Below, piece by piece: positions 8,494 through 15,491 of a stretch of DNA of 54,480 nt. The notes below the pieces were generated by a model that was given only the letters and a program-made list of their open reading frames with translations, was not told the origin of the DNA and ran no database searches. The stretch spans positions 1-54,480 of the forward strand of contig MGMG01000022.1 of NCBI GenBank assembly GCA_001796355.1, given 5' to 3'. Position 1 is the first letter of the stretch; every line of letters begins with the position of its first letter. The stretch comes from Chloroflexi bacterium GWB2_54_36 (GTDB lineage: Bacteria; Chloroflexota; Anaerolineae; Anaerolineales; Anaerolineaceae). Made by a program: the position numbers and the translations under genes.

Positions 8494-8556
8494 AGTCCGC
8501 TTTCGGTCAATCTTTCGAACCCACAAATACGGGTGTGTTCACCCCCACCGGTGGAA
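8494..8556. repeat. Second copy of a CCGCTTTCGG / CACCCCCAC module
   Basis: TCCGCTTTCGG followed about 40 bases later by CACCCCCACCGGTGG. The same two blocks occur closer together at 8334-8373 (TCCGCTTTCGG then CACACCCCCAC). CCG-CTTT-CGG is itself a tiny hairpin. One copy lies upstream of and one downstream of the nrdR promoter. The rest of the 440-base gap 8220-8659 shows no gene. Confidence 0.45.
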
Positions 8557-8602
8557 TTTTTAGGCCTTTTGTTCGATATCCGCCCAGCAATACCCACCTG
8601 AA

Positions 8603-8625
8603 TTCGACCAGAAATTTTGGTCGAA
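8603..8625 (-). terminator. Stem-loop after the lipid kinase gene
   Basis: TTCGACCA (8603-8610) and TGGTCGAA (8618-8625) form an 8-bp stem, extendable by weaker pairs. It lies 35 bases past the stop codon of the diacylglycerol-kinase-like gene. No strong T tract follows on the minus strand. Confidence 0.4.
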
Positions 8626-8659
8626 AGGGATGATTAACGAACCTTAACGAAACCAGAAG

Positions 8660-9673
8660 CTAATCTCCGGTTGGTGCAGCGCCAATCCCGCGATTCGCCC
8701 GGTACAAACCTGCTTTCCTTAGCAATTCGCTGACCAGATTCCGTTCGTTGCCCGGCACAATCACCCGCACCGCGCCCGGCAAAACTTGGACCTCGACCGG
8801 CGTTGTCCCGATGACGTCTCCATCGGCCTGAACTGTCAACGGCGACGCACTTTGTACCACGATCCGGCTCCTGGCGCTCAAGGTTCTGAAGCGCGGGTTG
8901 GCGCTTTTGATTCCCAGCACAAAATTCACCACGACCATGATCCAGTCCCACAGCGTCAATGCCCGGGAAATGATTACGTCCACCGCCCCATCATCCGGCA
9001 GGATTACCAGTTGGCGCGGCATGCGTCGGAAGCCCACTAGGCTGGTATTTCCAACCATGACCTCTGACGCGCGCACCCGGTAAATCAGATCATCAACCTG
9101 GACCTGCAGGCGGTGTAAACGCGCGCCTGTCAAATTGATCACCACGTTGATTAAATAAGCCAGGAAACCAAAACGCTTCTTTTGCTCTCGTTCGACCGTT
9201 CCCATGGTTGTCGCGCTAAAGCCAATACTCACATTGAGTGCATAGCAGCGCTCGCCGACCTTCATTAAGTCCATGGAACAAATGCGATGCTCATTGACCA
9301 GCAGATCGAGCGCCCGATCAGTGTTCATCGGTATCCCCAGATCACGCGCCATGATGTTGCCGGTTCCTGCCGGCAGGATGCCTAAAGGAATTTCGGTGGC
9401 GCAAAGAGCGGTTGCTGCCTCCGAAATTGTGCCATCACCCCCCGAGACTACCACCAGGTCCGCTCCTTTTTGGATAGCCTGGCGGACTGCATCAACCGTT
9501 TTTTCGTTCCCGGATGTACGATGGACCTGACAAGTCCAGTTATGCGATTGAAAGAATTTTAAATAATGGTTTAATCGGGTGGACTCATCGACCGCCCCGG
9601 AAATCGGGTTGATCACCAGAAAAACCTGCAACCCCCTTTCATCGGATGTTGTTGGCAATGGCGGTCGATTCAC
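8660..9673 (-). CDS. Diacylglycerol kinase-like lipid kinase (YegS/BmrU family)
   Basis: A 337-residue soluble protein of the DAGK catalytic superfamily, which phosphorylates membrane lipids such as diacylglycerol for recycling into phospholipid synthesis. Visible: the N-terminal nucleotide-binding fold (FLVINPISGA), the ATP-binding motif VVSGGDGTISEAA near residues 75-90, GILPAGTGNIMARDLGIP, then the C-terminal beta-sandwich (DDGAVDVIISR ... VQADGDVIGTTPVEVQVLPG). Length matches the family (~300-340). The substrate cannot be read from sequence. It lies 28 bases downstream of a small minus-strand gene and is probably co-transcribed with it. Confidence 0.88.
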   Translation of the reverse strand: MNRPPLPTTSDERGLQVFLVINPISGAVDESTRLNHYLKFFQSHNWTCQVHRTSGNEKTVDAVRQAIQKGADLVVVSGGDGTISEAATALCATEIPLGILPAGTGNIMARDLGIPMNTDRALDLLVNEHRICSMDLMKVGERCYALNVSIGFSATTMGTVEREQKKRFGFLAYLINVVINLTGARLHRLQVQVDDLIYRVRASEVMVGNTSLVGFRRMPRQLVILPDDGAVDVIISRALTLWDWIMVVVNFVLGIKSANPRFRTLSARSRIVVQSASPLTVQADGDVIGTTPVEVQVLPGAVRVIVPGNERNLVSELLRKAGLYRANRGIGAAPTGD

Positions 9674-9701
9674 GGTTTGCTAAAGGCATCAGGGAAGCGC
9701 T

Positions 9702-10010
9702 TCAAGGCACCCACTTCCCGATATCAGCCCAGGAATAGGAGAGGTGGGACGCCAGTTGTGGACCAAGCCGCTTGCGGATCTTCTTATTGATTTGTTCCAT
9801 CAGCTCGAAGCCACCCATCTCGTTCAAGCGTGCGCCGATTTCACGGGCGCGAATATGGCGGCATTGCGCATTAAATAATCCGCCTGAACGCTCCGAGAGG
9901 AAACCTTCCTGCTCGCCTATGCGCACCAGGTCCTCGACCATCCGGTTCACTTCCGGTTTCAACCCGGCTGGAACCAGGCTTTTCCCGAATAATAAGTCCA
10001 GAAATCCCAT
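9702..10010 (-). CDS. Small protein of unknown function upstream of the lipid kinase gene
   Basis: A 102-residue soluble basic protein (MGFLDLLFGKSLVPAGL ...; later LFNAQCRHIRAREIGARLNEMGG; ends WADIGKWVP). I do not recognise a named family. No membrane segment beyond a weak hydrophobic N-terminus (FLDLLFG). The ATG has GGAGG about 8 bases upstream and a TACAAT -10-like hexamer about 40 bases upstream, supporting a real gene. The 28-base gap to the lipid kinase gene suggests one operon. Confidence 0.65.
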   Translation of the reverse strand: MGFLDLLFGKSLVPAGLKPEVNRMVEDLVRIGEQEGFLSERSGGLFNAQCRHIRAREIGARLNEMGGFELMEQINKKIRKRLGPQLASHLSYSWADIGKWVP

Positions 10011-10111
10011 CTGCGGCCCTCCTGCGGAAAGCGTATATCAATGCCTTTTGGATTGTAACATAGGCAGTCGGAAGTGATACAATGCCAGCACTCTCCAACT
10101 CTGGGGGTCGA

Positions 10112-10870
10112 ATGCAGTGGATTTTTCTATCACCTCATCTGGATGACGCTGCGCTTTCCTGCGGCGGCTTGATTGCCGAACGTACTCGAAAGGGCGATCC
10201 AGTCGAAATTTGGACCATTTGCGCCGGTGATCCTCCGCCTGGTCCGCTTCCAGCTTTTGCGCAGTCGTTACACAAACGCTGGGGAACGCGCCGTGCTGCC
10301 GCAGCTACCCGCCGGTTGGAAGACCAGCAATCGTGCCAGCGGTTGGGGGCAGTAGCCCGCCATTTCGCTATTCCGGATTGCATCTACCGGCGCATTCCGC
10401 TGACCGGGAACCCGCTCATCTCCACCAATGAAGATTTATTCCAGCCGTTTCCAGATTCTCAGCGCTCGCTGGTTGACAGCCTGCGCGACCAGTTGGCAAA
10501 TGCCCTCCCCCTCAAAGCCCAAATCGTCTGCCCGCTTGCGCTCGGCAACCATATCGATCATCAACTGGTGCGCCGGGTTGCCGAGCAACTTGATCGTCCG
10601 TTGCTGTATTATGCCGATTACCCGTACACGGTTCAAGCCAGCAACGACCTGGCTCAGTCGATTCATCCCGACTGGCAAACATTCACCCAGGCCATTTCAC
10701 CAAGCGGGCTGCGCGCCTGGCAGGCAGCCGTGGCAGCCCACAGCAGCCAGATCAGCACCTTTTGGGATTCCGTGTCTGAAATGGAAGTCGCCATCCAGTC
10801 CTATTACGAGGCGGGCGGTGGTTGCAAGTTATGGCGCGACCGGAACGCTAAAACCATAACAAATCTGTAA
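10112..10870 (+). CDS. PIG-L family deacetylase
   Basis: Zinc-dependent LmbE-like N-acetylglucosaminyl deacetylase superfamily member. The zinc site signature HLDDAALSCGG is at residues ~9-19 (SPHLDD), a conserved Arg/Asp region follows, and the third ligand region is seen as LGNHIDHQLVRR. At 252 residues it is complete. Substrates in the superfamily include GlcNAc-inositol, GlcNAc-malate and other acetyl sugars; the true substrate here is unknown. I chose the ATG at 10112: GGGGGT lies just upstream and the earlier ATG at 10082 sits inside the likely -10 hexamer TACAAT (10078-10083). Divergent from the lipid kinase pair and not obviously part of the operon starting at 10910. Confidence 0.87.
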   Translation: MQWIFLSPHLDDAALSCGGLIAERTRKGDPVEIWTICAGDPPPGPLPAFAQSLHKRWGTRRAAAATRRLEDQQSCQRLGAVARHFAIPDCIYRRIPLTGNPLISTNEDLFQPFPDSQRSLVDSLRDQLANALPLKAQIVCPLALGNHIDHQLVRRVAEQLDRPLLYYADYPYTVQASNDLAQSIHPDWQTFTQAISPSGLRAWQAAVAAHSSQISTFWDSVSEMEVAIQSYYEAGGGCKLWRDRNAKTITNL

Positions 10871-10874
10871 ATTG

Positions 10875-10903
10875 TTGGCATTTCTAACAAATGTTGCTAC
10901 AAT
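10875..10903 (+). promoter_or_regulatory. Promoter of the GlmL/DUF6754 operon
   Basis: TTGGCA (10875-10880), 17-base spacer, TACAAT (10898-10903). The hexamer ends 6 bases before the ATG at 10910, so transcription would start at or next to the start codon. A second possible promoter, with extended -10 TGCTATACT (TATACT 10973-10978), lies exactly 6 bases before the in-frame ATG at 10985. Confidence 0.6.
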
Positions 10904-10909
10904 AAACCT

Positions 10910-11239
10910 ATGCGAAAAGCACAGGCGTATCACCTCCCCCAACTCGCAAATTTGAGCGTCGAAAATTTATGCTATACTGAATCCATGCAGGACTCGCGCA
11001 GTTATTGGAGCCGATGGGCTCAGAAATTGCAAATTTTGGGGGTGAGCGACCTGGCAGCCGCGCTTTTGGATGGCGCTGGGTCCTTCCGGCTCTTGGCAGC
11101 TCAACTGGTACACGCGAGCACCCCATTTATCGGGCCTTCCGCTGCCGCTGATCAGTGGCAAGCCCTGGCAAGCCTGCTCGAAGACAAAGACTCTGCGCAG
11201 CAATTTGTCTCCTTTCTTCGGGAGGAGGATCAACCTTGA
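10910..11239 (+). CDS. Small protein of unknown function, first gene of the GlmL operon
   Basis: 109 residues from 10910, or 84 residues from the in-frame ATG at 10985 (MQDSRSYWSRWAQKLQILGV). Each ATG has a -10-like hexamer exactly 6 bases upstream and no Shine-Dalgarno, so two leaderless products are conceivable. The protein is soluble and helical (DLAAALLDGAGSFRLLAAQL, later WQALASLLEDKDSAQQFVSF). No known family recognised. The stop codon overlaps the TTG start of the next gene (TTGA), implying translational coupling. Its position at the head of a conserved-looking membrane operon is the main clue. Confidence 0.6.
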   Translation: MRKAQAYHLPQLANLSVENLCYTESMQDSRSYWSRWAQKLQILGVSDLAAALLDGAGSFRLLAAQLVHASTPFIGPSAAADQWQALASLLEDKDSAQQFVSFLREEDQP

Positions 11240-11988
11240 TTACGATACTTGGAGTGCTCGGCCTGGGGGTGATATTCCTGGCAGCCGGGTCAATCATCGT
11301 CCTCCGCATGATCGGTAAGGACCGCGGCCAACCGGCCTTCCGGAAAATCGCGGCATTCGATGGTTTAAAGAAATCCATTGGCCTGGCAGTTGAAAACGGC
11401 ACTCGCACGCATGTCACACTGGGAAAGGCCAGCCTGACCCAATCCTACAACCCATCGGCGCTGGCAGGGCTGGCGGCGCTGGAGCGCATTGCCCGGATCA
11501 GCAGCACCAGCGACCGGCCGCCTATTGCCAGCAGCGGCGATGGTGGACTTACGCTGCTCAGCCAGGATACACTGCATTCTGCATACCGCAGCGTACATGC
11601 CCCTGAATTGTATGATCCCGGGCGGGGTCGATTAACCGGCATAACCCCCATGTCGTATATCGCCGGAATGCTGCCCATTGCAACAGGTGAAGATGTTTCT
11701 TCGCATGTAATGATCGGTAATTTTGGGCCGGAAATTGCGCTGGTGACCGAAGCTGCTGAAAACGCAGGAGCTTTCAGCCTGGCAGCCAGCGACTCCCTGC
11801 CCGCCCAGGCAACTTTGTTTGCCTCAGCCCAGGAACCGATCATTGGCGAAGAATTATTTGCCGCCCCGGCCTACCTGGAAGCTGACCGCGGTCATGCTGC
11901 CAGCCTGCAGACCCAGGATATTTTGCGCTGGGGTGTTATTGCAATCCTCGTTGGCGGCGCAATATTAAAAATGATGGGGATCTTATGA
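11236..11988 (+). CDS. DUF6754-like membrane protein
   Basis: 250 residues from a TTG start at 11236 preceded by a strong GGAGGAGGA; the ORF stays open to 11155 but upstream codons overlap the previous gene. There is one N-terminal membrane helix (LITILGVLGLGVIFLAAGSI), a long extracytoplasmic-looking domain (GLAVENGTRTHVTLGKASL, ITPMSYIAGMLPIA, SHVMIGNFGPEIALVTEAA, FAAPAYLEADRGH) and one C-terminal helix (WGVIAILVGGAILKMMGIL). This matches my memory of DUF6754 proteins of Chloroflexota; function unknown. It shares overlapping codons with both neighbours (TTGA upstream, ATGA downstream), so it is tightly coupled. Confidence 0.68.
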   Translation: MITILGVLGLGVIFLAAGSIIVLRMIGKDRGQPAFRKIAAFDGLKKSIGLAVENGTRTHVTLGKASLTQSYNPSALAGLAALERIARISSTSDRPPIASSGDGGLTLLSQDTLHSAYRSVHAPELYDPGRGRLTGITPMSYIAGMLPIATGEDVSSHVMIGNFGPEIALVTEAAENAGAFSLAASDSLPAQATLFASAQEPIIGEELFAAPAYLEADRGHAASLQTQDILRWGVIAILVGGAILKMMGIL

Positions 11989-12602
11989 GGGCTCCACTTT
12001 CAACGACCATCGCCATCGGCGCAGGGATCCTCACCCTGCTCGGCTTTTTCATTTCGGTTGAAGCGCTAACTTCTGTGCGCAGCCTTTTGATCGAGTGGGC
12101 GGTTCTGCTGGCCGGGGTTGCCGGGCTGGTCGCGATTGCCCACCTGCTCAGCGTCCATTGGCGCAAAATGACGGCCAGCCGCAACAGAAATGTCACCTCA
12201 GCCTTCTTGCTGATCGCATTTGGGATTACCTTTGCGGCCGGGATGGTGCTGAAACCCGGCCACCCAACCATCCAGAAGGTCGTCACCCATATTCAGGTGC
12301 CTATCGAGGCCAGTCTGATGGGCGTTTTAGCCATTTCATTGACGGTGGCCGCAATTCGCTTATTTCAACGACGCGGCGGGTGGATGTCGGTTCTCTTTGC
12401 AGTCAGTGCATTTGTTTTCCTGATCCTTGGCAGCGGTTTTCTCTCATCGGCTGCCAACATTCCAGTGCTCAAAGACATACTGGCGGCTGTTAACACCTTG
12501 CCGGTAGCCGGGGCGCGCGGCATCCTGATTGGCGTCGCCCTCGGCAGCCTGACGACCGGACTACGCGTTTTATTGGGAACAGACCGCCCTTATAGTGGAT
12601 AA
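11985..12602 (+). CDS. Polytopic membrane protein of unknown function (205 aa)
   Basis: Five to six hydrophobic segments: TIAIGAGILTLLGFFISVEA, LLIEWAVLLAGVAGLVAIAH, AFLLIAFGITFAAGMVL, ASLMGVLAISLTVAAIRLF, MSVLFAVSAFVFLILGSGFL and GARGILIGVALGSLTTGLRV. The last contains a small-residue repeat and ends with a conserved-looking LLGTDRPYSG. No family recognised. The ATG overlaps the stop of the DUF6754-like gene (ATGA) and the zinc-ribbon gene starts 3 bases after its stop, so all three are probably made together and may form a membrane complex. Confidence 0.72.
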   Translation: MRAPLSTTIAIGAGILTLLGFFISVEALTSVRSLLIEWAVLLAGVAGLVAIAHLLSVHWRKMTASRNRNVTSAFLLIAFGITFAAGMVLKPGHPTIQKVVTHIQVPIEASLMGVLAISLTVAAIRLFQRRGGWMSVLFAVSAFVFLILGSGFLSSAANIPVLKDILAAVNTLPVAGARGILIGVALGSLTTGLRVLLGTDRPYSG

Positions 12603-12605
12603 AGC

Positions 12606-14792
12606 ATGAGCGAAATTATCTGTCCGTATTGTGGATCTTCCAATGATATCGATGCGCTCACCTGCCTGAGCTGTAAAAAGCCGTTGTATGACGATGTCGA
12701 GGTTCCCGACAATGCTCCTCAACAGGATGGGATGGATTGGTTGAACACCTTCCGTGGGTTTGATACGGAAACCAATGCTTCCACCTCTATTGCGGAACCT
12801 GGCAGCGAATCAGCCGATGCTGAACCGGAGATCCCCGAATGGCTGGCGCGAATTAGAGCCCTCAAGGGAGATGAAGCTCCCCCGCTTGAGGAAGAAGAAC
12901 CGCTTCCCCCGGAAGAAATACCATCCTTATTAGAACAGGATGCGGATTTACCCGATTGGATTAAAGAAATAAAAGCCTCTGACGCACCGCAGTCCGGCGA
13001 GGAAAACAACGAAGATTTCCCGGATTGGCTCAAGGACCTGTCCGATGAAGAAAATCCGACTCCCGAGCCAGAAGTTTCGGTCGGGTCAGGTATGGTTCTC
13101 CCCGACATCCCGGACGATCTGTCGCTGGATGAGGCGGCTGAATTAAATTTTAACTCGCAATCGGAGGGGGCTGGCCCGAGCGAACCGGTGAGTCTTCCCA
13201 TGGACACCGGCGAACTGCCGGATGAATTTTTCCGTGACATTATCGTCGGCCAAACCCAACCTGCGGAAGAAGTTGACCAGTCTGACCTTGATTGGCTCGA
13301 TGAACGGGCCGATTCAAACTTTCCGCAGGGCGAACCGACCGCTCAACCGCTCGATGAGTTGGATGGGCAAAGCCTGCCCACGCTGGAACAACCCGAGCCA
13401 GCGCCTTCCGCCGCCGAAACCGAACCCGTCGAATCTCCTGAACTACCGGAATGGATGTTTGAATCAGGTGAACCGGCTGGCAACGAGACCGCTGAACCCA
13501 CAGAAATTGATTTTGCGCCAGTAGAGGACAACCTCGCCGGAACCGGCAGCGAAGATCTGATCACCGCGCCACAAGAAGCAGAACTGCCAGATTGGCTGCT
13601 GGAAGATGAAGCCGCTCCTCCTGCCCAGGGACCTGAATACCTGCCAGAAGCACCGTCCGACCTCGAGGCCGGTAAAATGCCAGGCTGGCTGCACGCTGTG
13701 CGCCCGATCGAAGCGGCTGCCCCCAACCTGGTAGCTTCAGCGGAAGAAAGCCGGATCGAGGCCAGCGGTCCGCTGGCCGGATACCAGGGTGTTTTGCCGG
13801 GTCAAGGTGTCGTCACCCATTACAGCAAACCGCCGGTTTACTCTGCGCGGATGCAGGTGACGGACAAACAACGCATCTATGCCACCCTGTTCGAATCACT
13901 CATTGCGGATGAAACGCGGGTTGGCGCGCCTGCAGCGGCCAAAACCAAATCCTCTCAACTGGTCATGCGGCTGGTGGTCGGTCTTGTGATGGTGGTTGCG
14001 CTCCTGGCGATATTAATCCTGCAACCCGGTTTTGCAGCTTTTCCGACCCTGGTTCCCCCTGAATCGGTTGCCTTTTATGATTCAGTCCAAACGCTCACTT
14101 CTGCCGCCACCCCGCCCCGAGTATTGGTCGCGTTGGATTACGATCCCTCGCTTTCAGGCGAATTACGAACCATTTCCACCTCAGTTGTGGAAGATTGGAT
14201 GGCAGGCAATAGCGGGCTGGCCTTTATCTCGCTTAGTCCAACTGGCCCGGCGCTGGTTTCAGAGCTGGTGAACGCAGCCGCCGCTCAAAACCCCGCCTAC
14301 CTGACCGCAGAACGAGTGATCAATTTGGGTTATCTTCCTGGTGGAGCATCTGCGCTGGCCGCGCTGGCGATTAACCCGACCCGCGCTGCCCCGACCACCA
14401 TGGACGGATTGCCTGCCTGGGAAAGTCTGCTGCTGCAAGGCATGACCGCGGTCGCGGATTTTGATGCCATTTTGTTGCTGACCGATAATGCTGAAAATTC
14501 ACGCGCCTGGGTGGAGCAAGTCAAACCCGCCGCTGGCGATACCCCGTTGTTGGTGATTTCCAGCGCCCAGGTAGCGCCCGCGTTGCAACCGTACGTCCAA
14601 TCCGGCCAAATTTCTGGAATGGTATCAGGGTTTACTGGCGGCGCCGCTTATGAGCAGTTGACCCAATCTGCCAATGGTCCGGTGCGCCGATACTGGGATG
14701 CCTACCAGGGCGGGATGCTTTTGATCGCAGCACTGATGTTGATCGGTGCTGCCGCGTTTGGAATTAAAAAATTCGTTCGGCGACCTAAATAG
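12606..14792 (+). CDS. Zinc-ribbon protein with repeated Trp motifs, acidic linker and two TM segments
   Basis: 728 residues. An N-terminal zinc ribbon (Cys 6, 9, 20, 23: CPYCGSS ... CLSCKKPL) is followed by ~340 residues of acidic, Pro/Glu/Ser-rich, probably disordered sequence. Embedded in it are seven short motifs of the type (L/F/M)P(D/E/G)W(L/I/M), with Trp at about 79, 118, 141, 230 (variant LDWLD), 283, 330 and 361. A membrane helix follows at ~452-473 (RLVVGLVMVVALLAILIL), then a ~220-residue extracytoplasmic domain with alternating beta/alpha character (PPRVLVALDYDPSLSGEL, DFDAILLLTDNAENSRAW, DTPLLVISSAQV) and a C-terminal helix (GGMLLIAALMLIGAAAFGI) with a basic tail. No enzyme motif seen. 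It may be a scaffold linking cytoplasmic partners to the membrane modules of this operon; that role is inference. Confidence 0.8.
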   Translation: MSEIICPYCGSSNDIDALTCLSCKKPLYDDVEVPDNAPQQDGMDWLNTFRGFDTETNASTSIAEPGSESADAEPEIPEWLARIRALKGDEAPPLEEEEPLPPEEIPSLLEQDADLPDWIKEIKASDAPQSGEENNEDFPDWLKDLSDEENPTPEPEVSVGSGMVLPDIPDDLSLDEAAELNFNSQSEGAGPSEPVSLPMDTGELPDEFFRDIIVGQTQPAEEVDQSDLDWLDERADSNFPQGEPTAQPLDELDGQSLPTLEQPEPAPSAAETEPVESPELPEWMFESGEPAGNETAEPTEIDFAPVEDNLAGTGSEDLITAPQEAELPDWLLEDEAAPPAQGPEYLPEAPSDLEAGKMPGWLHAVRPIEAAAPNLVASAEESRIEASGPLAGYQGVLPGQGVVTHYSKPPVYSARMQVTDKQRIYATLFESLIADETRVGAPAAAKTKSSQLVMRLVVGLVMVVALLAILILQPGFAAFPTLVPPESVAFYDSVQTLTSAATPPRVLVALDYDPSLSGELRTISTSVVEDWMAGNSGLAFISLSPTGPALVSELVNAAAAQNPAYLTAERVINLGYLPGGASALAALAINPTRAAPTTMDGLPAWESLLLQGMTAVADFDAILLLTDNAENSRAWVEQVKPAAGDTPLLVISSAQVAPALQPYVQSGQISGMVSGFTGGAAYEQLTQSANGPVRRYWDAYQGGMLLIAALMLIGAAAFGIKKFVRRPK

Positions 14793-14802
14793 GCTTGATT
14801 GT

Positions 14803-15483
14803 ATGGCACCTGACCTTTTGTGGACTCTCATTGCATTCTTCCTGACCATCCTGGTGTTGAGCTATGTGTTGGGTGATAATGCCCTGTTCCGCGTGGTGAT
14901 GATGATTTTTGTTGGCATTTCTGCTGGTTATGGCGCAGTGCTGCTTTTCTATCAAGTGATTATGCCGCGTCTGATCACACCACTGATGACCGCTCCTGTA
15001 GCCGATCAGCCTGGACTTATCATTCCAGCAGTCCTCAGCATCCTGCTGCTCTTCAAATTGTCTCCCAGACTTTCCATTCTTGGTAACCCTCCCATGGCTC
15101 TGCTGACTGGCGTTGGAGCTGCAATCGCGATCGGCGGCGCTGTCAGCGGAACGTTGTTCGGGCAAATCAGCGGCACGATCTCGCCTTTTGATCTATCGGG
15201 GCTGCCATCCGCCGGAAGCGCCATCAGCCAGTTGTTTGGCGGAATTGTCCTGTTAACCGGCACGGTTTGTTCTCTGGCTTATTTTCACTTTGGGGCGCGA
15301 AAAAAAGGTGGGGTAAATACAGGCGCGCAGCCGATCCTCATCCAGATTCTGTCCCGGATTGGCCAGGTGTTTATCGCCATCACGCTGGGCGCTTTATTCG
15401 CCGGCGTGCTCGCGGCTTCTCTGGCCGCATTGATCGAGCGCCTGGACTTCCTCATTAATGTGCTTAAGCCCTTAATATCCTGA
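14803..15483 (+). CDS. Polytopic membrane protein of unknown function (226 aa)
   Basis: From the ATG at 14803 (MAPDLLWTLIAFFLTILVL) the protein has 226 residues and six to seven hydrophobic segments, including a Gly/Ala-rich helix ALLTGVGAAIAIGGAVSG and a last helix pair (VFIAITLGALFAGVLAASLA). The ORF is open to 14746 but that would overlap the end of the zinc-ribbon gene. No family recognised. Spacing is 10 bases from the gene before and 8 bases to the GlmL gene, so it belongs to the same operon. The many small residues and short loops suggest a structural or channel-like membrane subunit, but nothing proves it. Confidence 0.75.
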   Translation: MAPDLLWTLIAFFLTILVLSYVLGDNALFRVVMMIFVGISAGYGAVLLFYQVIMPRLITPLMTAPVADQPGLIIPAVLSILLLFKLSPRLSILGNPPMALLTGVGAAIAIGGAVSGTLFGQISGTISPFDLSGLPSAGSAISQLFGGIVLLTGTVCSLAYFHFGARKKGGVNTGAQPILIQILSRIGQVFIAITLGALFAGVLAASLAALIERLDFLINVLKPLIS

Positions 15484-15491
15484 AGGCGGTT

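Noticed and set aside
8292-8597. 101-codon minus-strand ORF in the nrdR leader region
   Set aside because: It covers the promoter, candidate NrdR box and hairpin of nrdR-nrdJ, so it is regulatory sequence.
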